Shown here piece after piece: positions 43,689 to 52,179 of a stretch of DNA of 64,000 nucleotides. The stretch lies in assembly GCA_963792205.1 (NCBI GenBank), contig CAWBVI010000002.1, positions 1,240,001-1,304,000 on the forward strand. The letters are read 5' to 3'. Each line of letters begins with the position of its first letter. The stretch's first letter is position 1. Under the pieces are notes generated by a model that made no database searches, was not told the origin of the DNA, and saw only the letters and a list, made by a program, of their open reading frames with translations. Both the position numbers and the translations under genes were made by a program. Source of the DNA: DATDAH01 sp963792205 (GTDB lineage: Bacteria > Actinomycetota > Acidimicrobiia > Acidimicrobiales > DATDAH01).

Positions 43689-43758
43689 CGTACCCCGTTC
43701 CCGCAGGGACCGCCGGTCCCCGCACTGTCCCATCCGTAACCGAGAGAGCCCCCTACCC

Positions 43759-45429
43759 GTGCCCGACGACCAATCTTCGACGGCCACCGCCGTCGCCGAG
43801 CCCCCCACCCCGGAGCCCCCCGCCGCAGCGCCCACCGAGAGCCTGCCCATGGGCACCTTCACCGAGGAGGGGGAGTACCAGCCCCGCCAGATCGTGGAGA
43901 ACGACCTGGGCACGTCCCTGGACGACGCCTATTCGGCCACCATGGTCGACGTCAAGGACGGCCAGATCGTGTCCGGCACGGTCGTGCGGGTCGACCACGA
44001 CGAGGTCCTGCTGGACATCGGGTACAAGTCCGAGGGCGTCATCCCCAGTCGCGAGCTCTCGATCCGCAACGACATCGACCCCTCCGAGATCGTTTCGATG
44101 GGCGACAGCCTGGACGCACTGGTCCTCACCAAGGAGGACAAGGACGGCCGGCTGATCCTGTCCAAGAAGCGGGCCCAGTACGAGCAGGCCTGGGGCAAGA
44201 TCGAGGAGATCAAGGAGGCCGAGGGCATGGTCTCCGGCCCGGTCATCGAGGTCGTCAAGGGCGGCCTGATCCTCGACATCGGGCTGCGGGGCTTCCTGCC
44301 CGCCTCTCTGGTCGAGCTGCGGCGGGTGCGTGACCTGCAGCCCTACGTGGGCAAGGTGCTCGAGGCCAAGATCATCGAGCTGGACAAGAACCGCAACAAC
44401 GTGGTCCTGTCCCGCCGGGCCTGGCTCGAGGAGACCCAGCGCGAGCAGCGCGAGGAGTTCCTCGAGAACCTGAAGCCGGGCGAGCGGCGCCGTGGCGTGG
44501 TCTCGTCGGTCGTGAACTTCGGCGCCTTCGTCGACCTCGGCGGGATGGACGGCCTCGTCCACGTGTCCGAGCTGTCGTGGAAGCACGTCGACCATCCGAG
44601 CTCGGTGGTCGCCGTCGGCGACGAGATCGAGGTCCAGGTGCTCGAGGTCGACCTCGACCGCGAGCGCATCAGCCTCTCGCTCAAGGCCACCCAGCAGGAC
44701 CCGTGGGAGGAGTTCGCCTCCGGGCATCGCGTGGGCGAGCTGGTCTACGGCCGGGTCACCAAGCTCGTGCCGTTCGGCGCCTTCGTCCAGGTCGGCGACG
44801 GCATCGAGGGCCTCGTGCACATCTCGGAGATGTCGGCCCATCACGTCGAGCTGCCCGAGCAGGTCGTGACCCCGGGCGAGGAGCTCTGGGTCAAGGTCAT
44901 CGACCTCGACCTGCAGCGCCGTCGCATCAGCCTGTCGATCAAGCAGGCGGCCGAGGGCGGGGTGGTCGCGGCCGAGTACCAGGAGCACTTCGGCGAGCAC
45001 GCCTACGACGAGTCCGGCAACTACGTCGGCCCGTCGGGCGAGATCGACGAGGCCTGGTCCGAGTACTACGAGGAGCACGGCCTCGATCCGGCCACGGGTC
45101 TGGCCAAGACCGACGCGCCGCCGGCCGACGGAGCCCCGGCAGCCCCTGCGGCAGAGGGAGCCCCTCCGCCGGACGCCCCGGCAGAGGCAGCCCCCGCGAC
45201 CGACGTAGCCCCTGCGCCGGAGGCCCCGGTCGAGGCGGCCCCGGCAGAGGCACCCGCTGAAGCCGAGGCGGCCCCCGCCGAGGAGGAAGCAGCCCCAGCG
45301 GAGGCGCCCGCCCCGACTCCGGAGGCGCCGGCACCAGAGGAGACAGCCCCGGTGGCAGAGGCCGTTTCGGCAGAGCCCGAGGCGGTGTCCGACCCCGCCC
45401 CGGAGGGTGAGGCCGAGCCCGAGGCCTGA
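43759..45429 (+). CDS. rpsA: 30S ribosomal protein S1
   Basis: S1 helps the ribosome bind and unfold mRNA. The 556-aa protein has four S1/OB domains at about residues 72-140, 157-222, 243-312 and 330-398, the last two with FGAFVDLGGMDGLVHVSELS and FGAFVQVGDGIEGLVHISEM. After about residue 450 comes a ~105-residue tail of repeated Ala, Pro and Glu, which is low-complexity and negatively charged. The start is the GTG at 43759. Two hairpins follow the stop codon. Confidence 0.96.
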   Translation: MPDDQSSTATAVAEPPTPEPPAAAPTESLPMGTFTEEGEYQPRQIVENDLGTSLDDAYSATMVDVKDGQIVSGTVVRVDHDEVLLDIGYKSEGVIPSRELSIRNDIDPSEIVSMGDSLDALVLTKEDKDGRLILSKKRAQYEQAWGKIEEIKEAEGMVSGPVIEVVKGGLILDIGLRGFLPASLVELRRVRDLQPYVGKVLEAKIIELDKNRNNVVLSRRAWLEETQREQREEFLENLKPGERRRGVVSSVVNFGAFVDLGGMDGLVHVSELSWKHVDHPSSVVAVGDEIEVQVLEVDLDRERISLSLKATQQDPWEEFASGHRVGELVYGRVTKLVPFGAFVQVGDGIEGLVHISEMSAHHVELPEQVVTPGEELWVKVIDLDLQRRRISLSIKQAAEGGVVAAEYQEHFGEHAYDESGNYVGPSGEIDEAWSEYYEEHGLDPATGLAKTDAPPADGAPAAPAAEGAPPPDAPAEAAPATDVAPAPEAPVEAAPAEAPAEAEAAPAEEEAAPAEAPAPTPEAPAPEETAPVAEAVSAEPEAVSDPAPEGEAEPEA

Positions 45430-45433
45430 GCCC

Positions 45434-45452
45434 GGCCCCGCACCGCGGGGCC
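45434..45452 (+). terminator. Hairpin directly after rpsA
   Basis: GGCCCCGC (45434-45441) pairs with GCGGGGCC (45445-45452) around an ACC loop. No U tract follows. Confidence 0.5.
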
Positions 45453-45460
45453 CCAGATCT

Positions 45461-45496
45461 GACGAGCGCCCTCCGGTCCGCCGGACGGCGCTCGTC
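45461..45496 (+). terminator. Long hairpin downstream of rpsA
   Basis: GACGAGCGCC (45461-45470) pairs with GGCGCTCGTC (45487-45496). Inside, after one C/C mismatch, TCCGG pairs with CCGGA around TCCG. The 15 paired positions make it one of the strongest hairpins in the window. The remaining ~170 nt before cpaB hold no gene. Confidence 0.58.
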
Positions 45497-45669
45497 ACGC
45501 GTCCGGGCGCCCTTCGAGCCCTTGGAACAATTGGCTAAGCCGACGGCAGGTTCGGCCGACCTAGTGAGAGACACGGCTGAGAGGGTCGATGTGCCGCCGG
45601 TTGCTCCACGTGGGCTCCAGCGGCGCACCGGGCCTTCCGGCACCGGAGTGACAACCAAAGAGGTCGGAC

Positions 45670-46527
45670 GTGAGCTCTCGCAGAACCATGATCCTCATCG
45701 CGGCGATCGCGGTGGGCTGCCTCGCCGCATTCGTCGTGATGAACTACGTCAGCGGCATCGAGGACAAGGCCAACGAGGACGCCGAACGCGTGCCGGTGCT
45801 GGTCGTGCGGGCCGACATCCCGCAGGGCACGCCGGGCGAGCAGGCGGTCGAGGAGGGCTGGGTCGTCGAAGACGAGATCGCCCAGGAGTTCCTCCCGGCC
45901 ACCCGCATCATCGACTTCGACCAGATCTCGGGCAAGGTGTCGCTGAACAACCTCGCCGCGAACCAGGTCCTGGTCGACGGCATGTTCGTCGATCCGACCA
46001 CCAACTCGATCGGGGTCGGTCAGCGGCTCGAGGAGAACCACGTCGCCTACACCATCTCGGTCGACGCCGAGGGTGGGGTGGCCGGCCTGCTCGTGCCGGG
46101 CGACCTGGTCGACATCTTCTACACCTCCGACGGCGAAGTGGTCACCGACAGCGGTGAAGCGGAGTCCGAAGAGAGCTCCGAAGCCTTCGGGTCCGACGCC
46201 CGCCTCCTGTACCACCAGGTGCGGATCATGGCCATCGGCACGCAGACCGCGCCCCAGCCCGGTGACGAGGCGGCATTGGCCGAAGGCGAGACCGAACCGG
46301 TGCCGGTGACGAGCAACCTGCTCACCCTCGACCTGCCCATCGATGCCGCCCAGCTGATGGCGTCCATCCCCTCCGGCAGCCTCAGCCTGGCCCTGACCGG
46401 CCCCGACTACGTCGCCCAGCCGATCCCCCGGATCGAGATCGACGAGGTCGAGACCCTGCCGGGCGAGAGCGACACCCGGACCCGCTTCGGGACCCTGACT
46501 CCCTACGGCCCCGACGGCCCCCAGTAA
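45670..46527 (+). CDS. cpaB: Flp pilus assembly protein CpaB/RcpC
   Basis: The 285-aa protein has one N-terminal membrane anchor (RTMILIAAIAVGCLAAFVVM) and a SAF-type domain starting PVLVVRADIPQGTPG, followed by the RcpC/CpaB core with YTISVDAEGGVAGLLVPGDL and VDIFYTSDGEV. It acts on the outer face of the membrane in Tad pilus assembly. The start is the GTG at 45670, preceded by AAAGAGGT. It is the first gene of the tad locus, with 40 nt to the next gene. Confidence 0.9.
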   Translation: MSSRRTMILIAAIAVGCLAAFVVMNYVSGIEDKANEDAERVPVLVVRADIPQGTPGEQAVEEGWVVEDEIAQEFLPATRIIDFDQISGKVSLNNLAANQVLVDGMFVDPTTNSIGVGQRLEENHVAYTISVDAEGGVAGLLVPGDLVDIFYTSDGEVVTDSGEAESEESSEAFGSDARLLYHQVRIMAIGTQTAPQPGDEAALAEGETEPVPVTSNLLTLDLPIDAAQLMASIPSGSLSLALTGPDYVAQPIPRIEIDEVETLPGESDTRTRFGTLTPYGPDGPQ

Positions 46528-46567
46528 CTCGAGCCTCGACCAAGACACGCGACGGAGCCTGACCGAC

Positions 46568-47905
46568 ATGAGCGACCTCTACTCTGATTCCTTCGGGGAC
46601 ACCGACTCCTTCGGTACCTCCGCGGGCGTCGAGTTGGCTCCCATCGGCGTGTCGGTGCCCACCGGCTACCCCGGTGGGGAGTTGCTCGGCGGTCAGCCAG
46701 CCATCAGCACGGGGCTCGAGCCCCTGGCCACCGGGCCCGACCTGAGCCACCTGCCCCTCGCCACGGTCGACGAGGACGAGATGGCGCGGACCCAGCTGGC
46801 GATGCAGCTCGGCTCCCACGCCGTCCCCTTCCCGTCGATCGAGGCGCTGGCGGCCAAGCTCAACGGCAGCCCCCTCGTGGTCGTCCTGGGACCGTCGATG
46901 GCCTCGCCCGACCAGCTCACCGTGGTCGAGCGGCTCACCCGTCCTCGGCCGGAGGTGGGGGCGATCCTCATCGCCGACCACCTCACCACCGACCTGCTCC
47001 AGATGGCCCTGCGGGCCGGCGTGCGCGACGTGCTGCCCCTCCAGGACCTCTCGCAGTTGACGACGACGGTCAAGCGGGTCGGCGAGATGCTCTCGGCCGG
47101 TCCCGCCCTGCCCTCGGCCATGGACCCCACCGGCATCGGTGGCGGGCTCGAGCCCGGGGAGAACGGCCAGGTCATCACCGTCTTCTCCACCAAGGGTGGG
47201 GCGGGCAAGTCGATGATCGCCTGCAACGTCGCCGTGCGGCTGGCCATCAAGAGCGACCGGCCGGTGGCGCTGGTCGACGCCGACCTGCAGTTCGGCGACG
47301 TGGCCGTGATGCTGAAGCTGGCACCCCAGCACACGATCGTCGATGCCGTCGGCTCCCTCGACCGCATGGACGCCAACCTCCTGCAGAGCCTGATGGTCCA
47401 GCACGAGCCCTCCAAGCTCCTGGTCCTGCCCGCCCCGCTCGAGCCGGCCTTCGCCGACCAGATCCGGGGTGAGGACATGGTGCGGGTCGTCGAGGTGCTG
47501 CGGACCTTCTGCAGCCACGTGGTGATCGACACCCCGGCGTACTTCAACGACGTCGTCCTCGGACTCATCGAGGTCAGCGACGACGTGCTGCTCGTCGCCG
47601 GCATGGACATCCCCAACATCAAGAACGTGAAGATCGGCCTCCAGACCCTGCGGCTGCTCAACACGCCGATGTCCAAGCTCCGCCTGATCCTGAACCGGGC
47701 CAACTCGAAGGTGAAGCTCGACGTCGGCGAGGTCGAGAAGACCCTGCAGGTGAAGGCCGACGCGCTCATCCCGAGCGACGTGGTCGTGCCGCAGTCGGTC
47801 AACAAGGGCATGCCGGTCATCCTCGCCGCCCCCAAGGCGGCGGTGACCCGGGCCATCGAGCAGCTGGCCGACACCTTCCTGATCGCCGAATCCGCCGGTC
47901 GTTGA
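46568..47905 (+). CDS. tadZ: TadZ/CpaE-like P-loop ATPase
   Basis: The 445-aa protein has an N-terminal degenerate receiver-like domain (about residues 75-180, with GAILIADHLTTDLLQMALRA). A MinD/ParA-type ATPase follows, with the deviant Walker A motif in TVFSTKGGAGKSMIACNVAV, VALVDADLQFGDVAVMLKL and the switch region HVVIDTPAYFNDVVLGLIEV. TadZ proteins localise the pilus machine to a cell site. The first ~70 residues are acidic and disordered. Confidence 0.9.
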   Translation: MSDLYSDSFGDTDSFGTSAGVELAPIGVSVPTGYPGGELLGGQPAISTGLEPLATGPDLSHLPLATVDEDEMARTQLAMQLGSHAVPFPSIEALAAKLNGSPLVVVLGPSMASPDQLTVVERLTRPRPEVGAILIADHLTTDLLQMALRAGVRDVLPLQDLSQLTTTVKRVGEMLSAGPALPSAMDPTGIGGGLEPGENGQVITVFSTKGGAGKSMIACNVAVRLAIKSDRPVALVDADLQFGDVAVMLKLAPQHTIVDAVGSLDRMDANLLQSLMVQHEPSKLLVLPAPLEPAFADQIRGEDMVRVVEVLRTFCSHVVIDTPAYFNDVVLGLIEVSDDVLLVAGMDIPNIKNVKIGLQTLRLLNTPMSKLRLILNRANSKVKLDVGEVEKTLQVKADALIPSDVVVPQSVNKGMPVILAAPKAAVTRAIEQLADTFLIAESAGR

Positions 47906-47936
47906 CCGGCTCGCCTGAACTGCCGAGGAGGATCTG

Positions 47937-49301
47937 ATGTCGCTGTACAAGCGCCTGCAGGACGGGGGGGCGGCCACGACCCAGGCCGGCCTCCGCGACC
48001 CCGTGCTCGACGAGCTGCGGCACAAGATCCACCACGTCCTGATCGACGAGCTGGGCCCGATCCTCTACGACAAGCGGATCTCCGAGGAGGACCTGCGCCG
48101 CCGGGTCCACGAGCAGCTCCACGCCGCCCTGGCCCAGGAGCGAGCACCGCTGTCGGCGGCGGACAAGGCCCAGCTCATCCAGGACGTCTCCGACGACATC
48201 CTGGGCTACGGGCCGATCGACCGGCTGCTCAATGACGAGGACCTCACCGAGGTCATGGTCAACGGCCCGGCGAGCGTCTACATCGAGCGCGCGGGCAAGC
48301 TGGAGAAGACCGACGCCCGCTTCGTCGACGAGGAGCACCTGAAGCGGATCATCGACAAGATCGTGAGCGAGGTCGGTCGCCGGCTGGACGAGGCCAGCCC
48401 CATGGTCGACGCCCGCCTCCCGGACGGCTCCCGCGTCAACGCGGTGATCCACCCCCTCGCCATCGGCGGCCCGTTCCTCACCATCCGGAAGTTCTCCAAG
48501 GATCCCTTCCAGATCGACGACCTGATCCGCTTCGGCACGCTCAACGCGGCCTCGGCCCGGTTCCTCCAGGCCTGCGTCGTCGGCCGCCTCAACCTGATCG
48601 TCGCCGGCGGTACCGGTACCGGTAAGACCACCACCCTCAACGTGCTGTCGGGCTTCATCCCGGCCGACGAGCGCATCGTGACCATCGAGGACGCCAAGGA
48701 GCTCCAGCTCCACCAGGACCACGTGCTCGCCCTCGAGGCCCGGCCGCCCAACATCGAGGGTCGGGGCCAGGTCACCATCCGCGACCTCGTCAAGAACGCC
48801 CTGCGCATGCGACCCGACCGCATCGTCGTCGGTGAGTGCCGTTCCGGTGAGGCCCTGGACATGCTCCAGGCCATGAACACGGGCCACGACGGCTCGATCA
48901 CCACCATCCACTCCAACACGCCTCGGGACACCCTCTCCCGAATCGAGACGATGACCCTGATGGCGGGCTACGACCTGCCGGTCCGGGCCATCCGCGAGCA
49001 GATGGCCTCCGCCCTCGACTGCATCGTGCAGCTCACCCGCCTCCGCGACGGCACCCGGCGCATCACCCACGTCACCGAGGTGCAGGGCATGGAGGGTGAC
49101 GTCATCACCCTCCAGGACGTCTTCCTCTTCGACTACAGCGCCGGGGTCGACGAGCGGGGCCGGTTCCGGGGCCACCTCAAGGCCACGGGCGTGCGGCCCC
49201 GGTTCACCGAGAAGCTCCAGGACCTGGGCATCCGCCTCGGCCCCGAGGTCTTCCAGCCCGAGCCCAGCGGCGGCCACCAGATGATCGGCTCCGCCCGATG
49301 A
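47937..49301 (+). CDS. tadA: Pilus assembly ATPase TadA/CpaF
   Basis: This 454-aa type II/IV secretion ATPase powers Flp pilus extension and probably retraction. Motifs seen include ILGYGPIDRLLNDEDLTEVM, the Walker A LIVAGGTGTGKTTTLNVLSG, the Asp box TIEDAKELQLHQDHVLALE, Walker B MRPDRIVVGECRSGEALDML and the His box MNTGHDGSITTIHSNTPRD. An AGGAGGATCTG Shine-Dalgarno region precedes the ATG. Its stop overlaps the VWA-tadB gene by 4 nt. Confidence 0.96.
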   Translation: MSLYKRLQDGGAATTQAGLRDPVLDELRHKIHHVLIDELGPILYDKRISEEDLRRRVHEQLHAALAQERAPLSAADKAQLIQDVSDDILGYGPIDRLLNDEDLTEVMVNGPASVYIERAGKLEKTDARFVDEEHLKRIIDKIVSEVGRRLDEASPMVDARLPDGSRVNAVIHPLAIGGPFLTIRKFSKDPFQIDDLIRFGTLNAASARFLQACVVGRLNLIVAGGTGTGKTTTLNVLSGFIPADERIVTIEDAKELQLHQDHVLALEARPPNIEGRGQVTIRDLVKNALRMRPDRIVVGECRSGEALDMLQAMNTGHDGSITTIHSNTPRDTLSRIETMTLMAGYDLPVRAIREQMASALDCIVQLTRLRDGTRRITHVTEVQGMEGDVITLQDVFLFDYSAGVDERGRFRGHLKATGVRPRFTEKLQDLGIRLGPEVFQPEPSGGHQMIGSAR

Positions 49302-51235
49302 CCCGACTTCGGGCCCTCTTGGCCGTCGTCCTCGCGCTCTTCGCGCTCGCGGGCCCCGCCTTCGCCCTGGCCCAGGAGGAGGGCTCCGCCCCCTACCTGG
49401 CCATCCGTGGCGCCGACGCGACCGGCGGTGACGTCGTCCGCCTCACGGTCGCCTACGAGGGCGACCAGGCCGACCTGGCCGATGCCACCGTGACCGACAA
49501 CGGCGACGAGCGCCCGATCGTCGGCGACGTGGTGCCGCTGGCCACGACCGGGAAGACGCAGGCCGTCGTCATCGCGGTCGACACGTCTGAGTCCGTCGAT
49601 CCGATCATGGCGGACCTCCGGGACGCCGCGACCGCGGTGGTCGAGGCCCTGCCCGCGGACGTCGCGGTGGGTGTCGCCACCTTCTCGGACCGCTTCGTGC
49701 CCATCCGCTCGCTCACCACCGACCGCACCCGGGTGATCGACGCGATCGACCGGCTGCAGGCCAACGGCGAGAGCGTGCTCTGGAACGGCGTCATCGGTGC
49801 CACCGGCATGCTCGAGGAGGACGCCCCCGAGGCCCAGCCGACGGTCATCCTGCTGACGGCCAGCGGCAACCTCGGTTCGCTGACGCCTGCGGGCGCGGCC
49901 GCCGGCGCCCTGCGCAACGTCGGCGCCCCGCTGTACGCCGTCGGCCTCGAGGGTGACCGGCTCGGGGCCGATTCCCTGAATGGCGTGGTCGAGCGCTCCG
50001 GTGGACGCCTGATGCTCACGCCCGACTCCGAGCAGCTCGACGAGCTCGGCCAGGCCATGGCGACGACCACGGCCAGCCAGTACATCTTGGCCTACGAGCC
50101 GCCCACCGGCGACGATGCCGGCGCGGTGGGTGACGTCACCATCCAGGCCGGGGACGCCACCACCAGCGCCAGCTTCGTACGGGGCTCAGCCACCGACCGA
50201 CCTGCCGACCTGGCTCCCCAGGTGGTCGTCCCCGCGGCCGACGGGCCGCTGCAGGGCAACATGGCCAAGTACGCCGGCGTCGCCCTCATCCTGCTCGCGG
50301 CCGGCCTCGGGGCCTTCGCCCTGATCATGCTGACCCAGCGGGACGAGAGCCATCTGACCAACGTCCTGCAGCCCTACTCGGAGGGCTTCGTCGACTCCAC
50401 GGTCATCGAGGACGAGGACACGGGTCTGGCCAAGACCGCCCTCATCCAGCGGGCCGTCGAGATGACCGAGGAGTTCGCCGAGCGCAAGGGCTTCCTGGCC
50501 GAGACCGAGTCCAAGCTCGAGCGGGCCGACCTCCCGCTGCGCGCCGCCGAGGCGTTGTTCTTCTACGCCTCGATGGTGACCGTGGTCGCCCTGCTCAGCC
50601 TGGTGCTGACCCGGAGCCTGATCGGCACGGCGATCTTCACGGCGCTGGCCGCGATCATCCCGTCGGCCACCCTCAACTTCAAGGCCAAGCGCCGCCTGAA
50701 GAAGTTCAACAACCAGCTCCCCGACATGCTCACCCTCCTCTCCGGGACGCTGCGGGCCGGCTACTCGCTCATGCAGGGCGTGGAGGCCGTGTCCCGCGAG
50801 GTCGAGGACCCCATCGGCTACGAGCTGCGCCGGGTGGTCACCGAGTCCCGCCTGGGCCGCCCCCTCGAGGAGGCCCTCGAAGCGGCCGCCGAGCGCATGG
50901 GCAGTGCCGACTTCAGCTGGGCCGTGATGGCCATCGGCATCCAGCGCGAGGTCGGCGGCAACCTGGCCGAGCTCCTGATGACGGTGGCCGAGACCATGAC
51001 CGCCCGAGAGCGCCTGCGCCGTGACGTCGACGCTCTCACGGCGGAGGGCAAGGTCTCCGCGATGGTCCTCGGGCTCCTGCCCCTCGGCCTCGGCGCGGCC
51101 ATGTGGGTCATCAACCCGGAGTACATCGGGATCCTGGTCACCGAGAAGGTCGGCAACTTCCTTCTGGGCGGCGCCGTGATGCTCGCCGGCTTCGGGTTCT
51201 GGTGGATGAAAAAGCTCATCGAAATCGACGTCTGA
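49298..51235 (+). CDS. tadB: VWA domain fused to TadB-type inner-membrane platform protein
   Basis: This 645-aa protein combines two functions. A Sec signal peptide (about residues 1-25) leads into a von Willebrand factor A domain (about residues 88-265) with the metal-site motif DTSES at 95-99 and ATFSDRFVPIRSLTTDR. A membrane span follows near residues 324-346. The rest is a TadB/GspF-like module with further spans near 415-455 and 605-645 and the conserved LPDMLTLLSGTLRAGYSLMQ. Usual TadB proteins are about 300 aa without a VWA part. It should place the VWA domain outside, attached to the pilus motor platform. Confidence 0.93.
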   Translation: MTRLRALLAVVLALFALAGPAFALAQEEGSAPYLAIRGADATGGDVVRLTVAYEGDQADLADATVTDNGDERPIVGDVVPLATTGKTQAVVIAVDTSESVDPIMADLRDAATAVVEALPADVAVGVATFSDRFVPIRSLTTDRTRVIDAIDRLQANGESVLWNGVIGATGMLEEDAPEAQPTVILLTASGNLGSLTPAGAAAGALRNVGAPLYAVGLEGDRLGADSLNGVVERSGGRLMLTPDSEQLDELGQAMATTTASQYILAYEPPTGDDAGAVGDVTIQAGDATTSASFVRGSATDRPADLAPQVVVPAADGPLQGNMAKYAGVALILLAAGLGAFALIMLTQRDESHLTNVLQPYSEGFVDSTVIEDEDTGLAKTALIQRAVEMTEEFAERKGFLAETESKLERADLPLRAAEALFFYASMVTVVALLSLVLTRSLIGTAIFTALAAIIPSATLNFKAKRRLKKFNNQLPDMLTLLSGTLRAGYSLMQGVEAVSREVEDPIGYELRRVVTESRLGRPLEEALEAAAERMGSADFSWAVMAIGIQREVGGNLAELLMTVAETMTARERLRRDVDALTAEGKVSAMVLGLLPLGLGAAMWVINPEYIGILVTEKVGNFLLGGAVMLAGFGFWWMKKLIEIDV

Positions 51236-51247
51236 GAGGCCTGTCCG

Positions 51248-52159
51248 ATGTTGTTCCTCGCCCTCATCCTCATCGCCGGGGTGGTCGGCTTCGTCTTCTT
51301 CATGATCCTGAGCGACGCCGAGGAGAAGTCGGTCGTCCGGGCCTCCCTGCGCCAGCTCGACGGCTACGACGTCGAGAACGTGCGGGACCAGGAGCTGCTC
51401 GTCCCGCTGTACCAGCGGGCGTTCCTGCCGGTCCTCAAGGGGCTGACCGCGCTCGGCGGCCGCTTCACGCCGGTCGGCTACGTCGACACGGTGCGCAAGA
51501 AGTTCATCTACGCCGGCCGGATCAGCGCCGACGGCGTCGACCGCTTCCTGGCCATCCGGGTGATCACGGTCGTGCTCATCCCGGCCTGGTTCATCCTGGT
51601 CACGGTCTTCCTGCCCGTCCAGGGGATCCTGCGCCTCGGCGCCCTCGGCCTGGGCGGCGCGCTCCTGGCCCTGGGTCCCGACTCGGTCCTGAACCGCCGG
51701 GTCGAGGAGCGCCAGACCGCCATGCAGCGCAAGCTGCCCGACATCCTCGACCTGCTGACGATCAGCGTCGAGGCCGGCCTGGGCTTCGAGCAGGCCGTGG
51801 ACCGGACCGTGAGCTCGGTCCCCGGCCCGCTGTCGGACGAGTTCGCCCGAATGCTGGGCGAGCTGCGGGCCGGCTCGTCCCGGGCCGACGCCATGCGGGC
51901 CATGGAGGGGCGGACCAACGTCCCCGAGATCCGCTCCTTCGTGCTCGCCATCCTCCAGGCCGACGCCTTCGGCGTCTCCATCGGTCGGGTCCTGCGGGCC
52001 CAGGCCGACGAGATGCGGATCAAGCGCCGTCAGCTGGCCCAGGAGAAGGCGCAGAAGGCGCCGGTCAAGATGCTCATCCCCATGGTGTTCTGCATCTTCC
52101 CGGCGCTGTTCGTGGTCGTCCTCGGACCGGCCATGATCAACATCTCCCGGAACTTCTGA
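51248..52159 (+). CDS. tadC: Pilus platform protein TadC
   Basis: The 303-aa GspF-like membrane protein has an N-terminal span (LALILIAGVVGFVFFMIL), a soluble helical part, and the conserved block LPDILDLLTISVEAGLGFEQ followed by AVDRTVSSVPGPLSDEFARM. Two more spans lie near residues 100-135 and one near the C-terminus (MVFCIFPALFVVVLGPAMIN). TadB and TadC together form the membrane platform for TadA. It starts 12 nt after the tadB stop. Confidence 0.93.
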   Translation: MLFLALILIAGVVGFVFFMILSDAEEKSVVRASLRQLDGYDVENVRDQELLVPLYQRAFLPVLKGLTALGGRFTPVGYVDTVRKKFIYAGRISADGVDRFLAIRVITVVLIPAWFILVTVFLPVQGILRLGALGLGGALLALGPDSVLNRRVEERQTAMQRKLPDILDLLTISVEAGLGFEQAVDRTVSSVPGPLSDEFARMLGELRAGSSRADAMRAMEGRTNVPEIRSFVLAILQADAFGVSIGRVLRAQADEMRIKRRQLAQEKAQKAPVKMLIPMVFCIFPALFVVVLGPAMINISRNF

Positions 52160-52179
52160 GCTAGGGACCTGGCCGGGCG

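Noticed and set aside
45497..45669. A riboswitch or leader RNA upstream of cpaB
   Set aside because: No conserved riboswitch core (for example cyclic-di-GMP type) could be recognised in the 170 nt; only weak, GC-driven pairings are seen.
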